A DNA stretch of 16,053 nt, from contig DLGP01000017.1 of the NCBI GenBank assembly GCA_002482765.1, positions 8,622 to 24,674 on the forward strand, written 5' to 3'. The DNA comes from Alphaproteobacteria bacterium UBA7691 (lineage in GTDB: Bacteria; Pseudomonadota; Alphaproteobacteria; Ferrovibrionales; Ferrovibrionaceae). Under the pieces are notes generated by a model. It was not told the origin of the DNA. It did no database searches and saw only the letters and a program-made list of their open reading frames with translations. Below, in pieces: positions 14,743 through 16,053 of the stretch (positions within the stretch are counted from its first letter, which is position 1; each line of letters opens with the position of its first letter). The position numbers and the translations under genes are program-made.

Positions 14743-15195
14743 TTAATGCCCTGCCTTGCCCTGGCCCACCAGTACCTGAATCCGCTTCTCACGGCCGTCG
14801 GCAAAATCAAGGAGAGCCTCGAGGCTCTCCCCAGCAATCAATGTCCGGTTCAGAGCCAATAGGCGTATGCGGGCGCCATCCCTCAGATCCAGCAATTCGC
14901 CTGGTGGTATAGCTATGGACGTGATCGGCACAAAGCGCTCGGCCTCTACCTTCACCTCGATCTGGCTGGCTTCGGCCACATCAATATGCAGCCCCATAAA
15001 CTGCCGCATCGAAGCGCCATTATTCTCTATGGCCAAGCGCACCAACGTATCGTCTCCGCGCCGCGCCGGTTCCGCGTAGGCATGATGGATTGTCAATGTA
15101 CCGACTTCGTCCGGGTGTCCCCACGCCGCGTCACCGCACACCCACAACAGCGCCAGTATTCCCACCAGAATGGCTTTACCTATTTTGATCACCAT
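14743..15195 (-). CDS. PCu(A)C-like periplasmic protein lacking metal ligands
   Basis: This 150-residue exported protein has a signal peptide (KIGKAILVGILALLWVCG, cleavage near residue 26). The mature part follows the PCu(A)C/DUF461 copper-chaperone pattern: AYAEPARRGDDTLVRLAIENNG, then IPPGELLDLRDGARIRLLALN, then LIAGESLEALLDFADG. Family members deliver Cu(I) for cytochrome oxidase assembly through an H(M)x10Mx21HxM motif. Here those positions read EVKVE, F and ARIRLL, so the histidine and methionine ligands are missing. It may have another ligand or a structural role. The start is ATG 15195, with GAGGAAG just upstream; GTG 15198 is less likely. It is the third gene after the TolC-like and lipoprotein genes, so a metal-efflux role is inferred. 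Confidence 0.7.
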   Translation of the reverse strand: MVIKIGKAILVGILALLWVCGDAAWGHPDEVGTLTIHHAYAEPARRGDDTLVRLAIENNGASMRQFMGLHIDVAEASQIEVKVEAERFVPITSIAIPPGELLDLRDGARIRLLALNRTLIAGESLEALLDFADGREKRIQVLVGQGKAGH

Positions 15196-15243
15196 CACTT
15201 CCTCAATAAAAAACCAAATCGACTGCCCGAGTAGGCCGAAGGC

Positions 15244-15486
15244 CTATTCCATAAAGTGCTCAAGACTCTTTGCCCGCCGGTAGGGCTTGGCGCCCGGCGG
15301 CGGCGCGCTGGCACGCAGCAGCACCCTCGCGAAGCATTCCTTGCCTTCCTGTGTCTCAGGGGCAAAGCCCTTCTCGGCGCAGTCCTGCCGGATGCCGGCA
15401 TGATACTCACGCTGCCATTGCTCCGTGCTGCAGCCAGCAGTCAGCAGAAGTGCTGCGAGCAAGATGGTGGATACGTAGCTTGTCAT
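15244..15486 (-). CDS. Small lipoprotein
   Basis: The 80-residue product begins with a lipoprotein signal: a hydrophobic stretch (STILLAALLL) and the lipobox LTAGC with the lipidated cysteine at residue 19. It should be anchored in a membrane on the periplasmic side. Two further cysteines (C36, C51) could form a disulfide. I do not recognise a family. AGGAG 7 bp before ATG 15486 is a good ribosome binding site. The gene lies 16 bp after the TolC-like gene and 48 bp before the PCu(A)C-like gene, so one operon is likely. A short hairpin, TAGGCC-GAA-GGCCTA (15232-15246), overlaps its stop codon, without an immediate T-run. Confidence 0.7.
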   Translation of the reverse strand: MTSYVSTILLAALLLTAGCSTEQWQREYHAGIRQDCAEKGFAPETQEGKECFARVLLRASAPPPGAKPYRRAKSLEHFME

Positions 15487-15502
15487 CGCAGGCTCCTGAG
15501 GG

Positions 15503-16053
15503 TCATTGCTTCACCTCGGAGAGTCTCGTTCGGACGAGAGCACTGGTTTCCAGCTCGAACAGCGGCTGCTGCAGGGCATCTTCCAGCATTTCGAGCGCCT
15601 GGCGCTGCTGAACGCCTGCCTCGTATTTGGCCAGCTCAGCAACACCGATCTCGATATCGGCCGACATCACGGTCGAGCGGTCGAGCTCTCCGAGCTGGAC
15701 GCCCCGCTGCAGTTGCCGGCGCCGGTCGGTCTGGCTGGAAAGCTGGTTGTTGGCCAGCTCCGCCATGCGCATCGAAGCGCGGTGGTTTGTCAGCGCCGTA
15801 TCGATTGCTGCAATGATCTGGGCCTGCAATGCCGTGAAACGGGCGGCCGCCTCCCGCCGGCGTGCCGTCATCTCGGCGATCGGCCCCTGATTCTGACCAA
15901 AGATCGGCAACTCGCCGCCAATCTCGAAGGAGTATTTATGCTCCCCCTGATCATAGGTATAGCCAGGTCCCAAGGTGAGGCTGGAGAATTGCTTGGCGAT
16001 TTCCAAACGCAAGGCTCCCTGGGCCGCTTCGTATTCGGCAAGCAATGCCAGCA
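15503..16053 (-). CDS. TolC-family outer-membrane efflux protein, CzcC-like (partial)
   Basis: This is the C-terminal 183 residues of a TolC-type protein, truncated by the right edge of the window; the family is usually about 400-450 residues. Visible features are a beta segment (LTLGPGYTYDQGEHKYSFEIGGELPIFGQNQG) followed by long alpha-helices (AEMTARRREAAARFTALQAQIIAAIDTALTNHRAS, then a second helical pair ending LEMLEDALQQPLF). The ELPIFGQNQG turn is typical of CzcC/CusC-like members of heavy-metal RND efflux systems. The protein forms the outer-membrane channel of a tripartite pump. It is the first gene seen of the right-hand operon; the membrane fusion protein and RND pump genes are not in the window, so the metal and pump type are inferred. 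Confidence 0.85.
   Translation of the reverse strand, partial: LALLAEYEAAQGALRLEIAKQFSSLTLGPGYTYDQGEHKYSFEIGGELPIFGQNQGPIAEMTARRREAAARFTALQAQIIAAIDTALTNHRASMRMAELANNQLSSQTDRRRQLQRGVQLGELDRSTVMSADIEIGVAELAKYEAGVQQRQALEMLEDALQQPLFELETSALVRTRLSEVKQ

Noticed and set aside
15232..15246. Hairpin TAGGCC-GAA-GGCCTA as a terminator
   Set aside because: The next T-run on the minus strand is about 20 bp away and the operon appears to continue into the PCu(A)C-like gene.

Overview
The window looks like a piece of an alphaproteobacterial chromosome, probably Rhodospirillales-like. This is an inference from gene order (gshA and rsmE on one strand, ubiA divergent), the alphaproteobacterial, plant-like (GCS2) type of glutamate-cysteine ligase, and the high GC of the flanks. 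Left flank (1-4243), ordinary core genome: partial gshA (glutathione synthesis) and rsmE (16S rRNA m3U1498 methylation) on the minus strand. On the plus strand are ubiA (ubiquinone prenyltransferase) and a cysteine-cluster (YkgJ-like) protein. A minus-strand gene resembling 2-oxoglutarate/Fe(II) oxygenases closes the flank; its start lies inside a repeat.

Middle (about 4244-14740), an accessory island with less GC and different codon use. It opens with a mobile-element-like terminal sequence (4227-4303) carrying several TGACAA boxes. A diverged second copy in the same orientation lies at 6138-6204. Between the copies are two small helix-turn-helix genes without a recognisable toxin partner and a complete calcineurin-like metallophosphoesterase. 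Next comes a two-gene operon (6356-10555). Its first gene encodes a YiiX-like permuted papain-fold hydrolase with a C-terminal zinc ribbon. Its second encodes a large protein with an N-terminal PD-(D/E)XK/Cap4-like nuclease, a STAND-type NTPase, a helical TPR-like region and a C-terminal SEC-C zinc motif. This architecture resembles the Avs/STAND anti-phage proteins and is the best candidate here for an undescribed defence system. Directly after its stop codon lies a decayed 3' piece of a second metallophosphoesterase gene. Convergent to it is a two-gene restriction-modification system: an Eco57I-like N6-adenine methyltransferase with a fused specificity region, then a small PD-(D/E)XK endonuclease-like protein.

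Right flank (14743-16053), again GC-rich, minus strand: the C-terminal part of a TolC/CzcC-like outer-membrane efflux protein, a small lipoprotein, and a PCu(A)C-like periplasmic protein lacking the usual metal ligands. They look like the start of a heavy-metal efflux operon.

No tRNA, rRNA, CRISPR array, integrase or transposase gene was seen. All functional calls rest on motifs read by eye.
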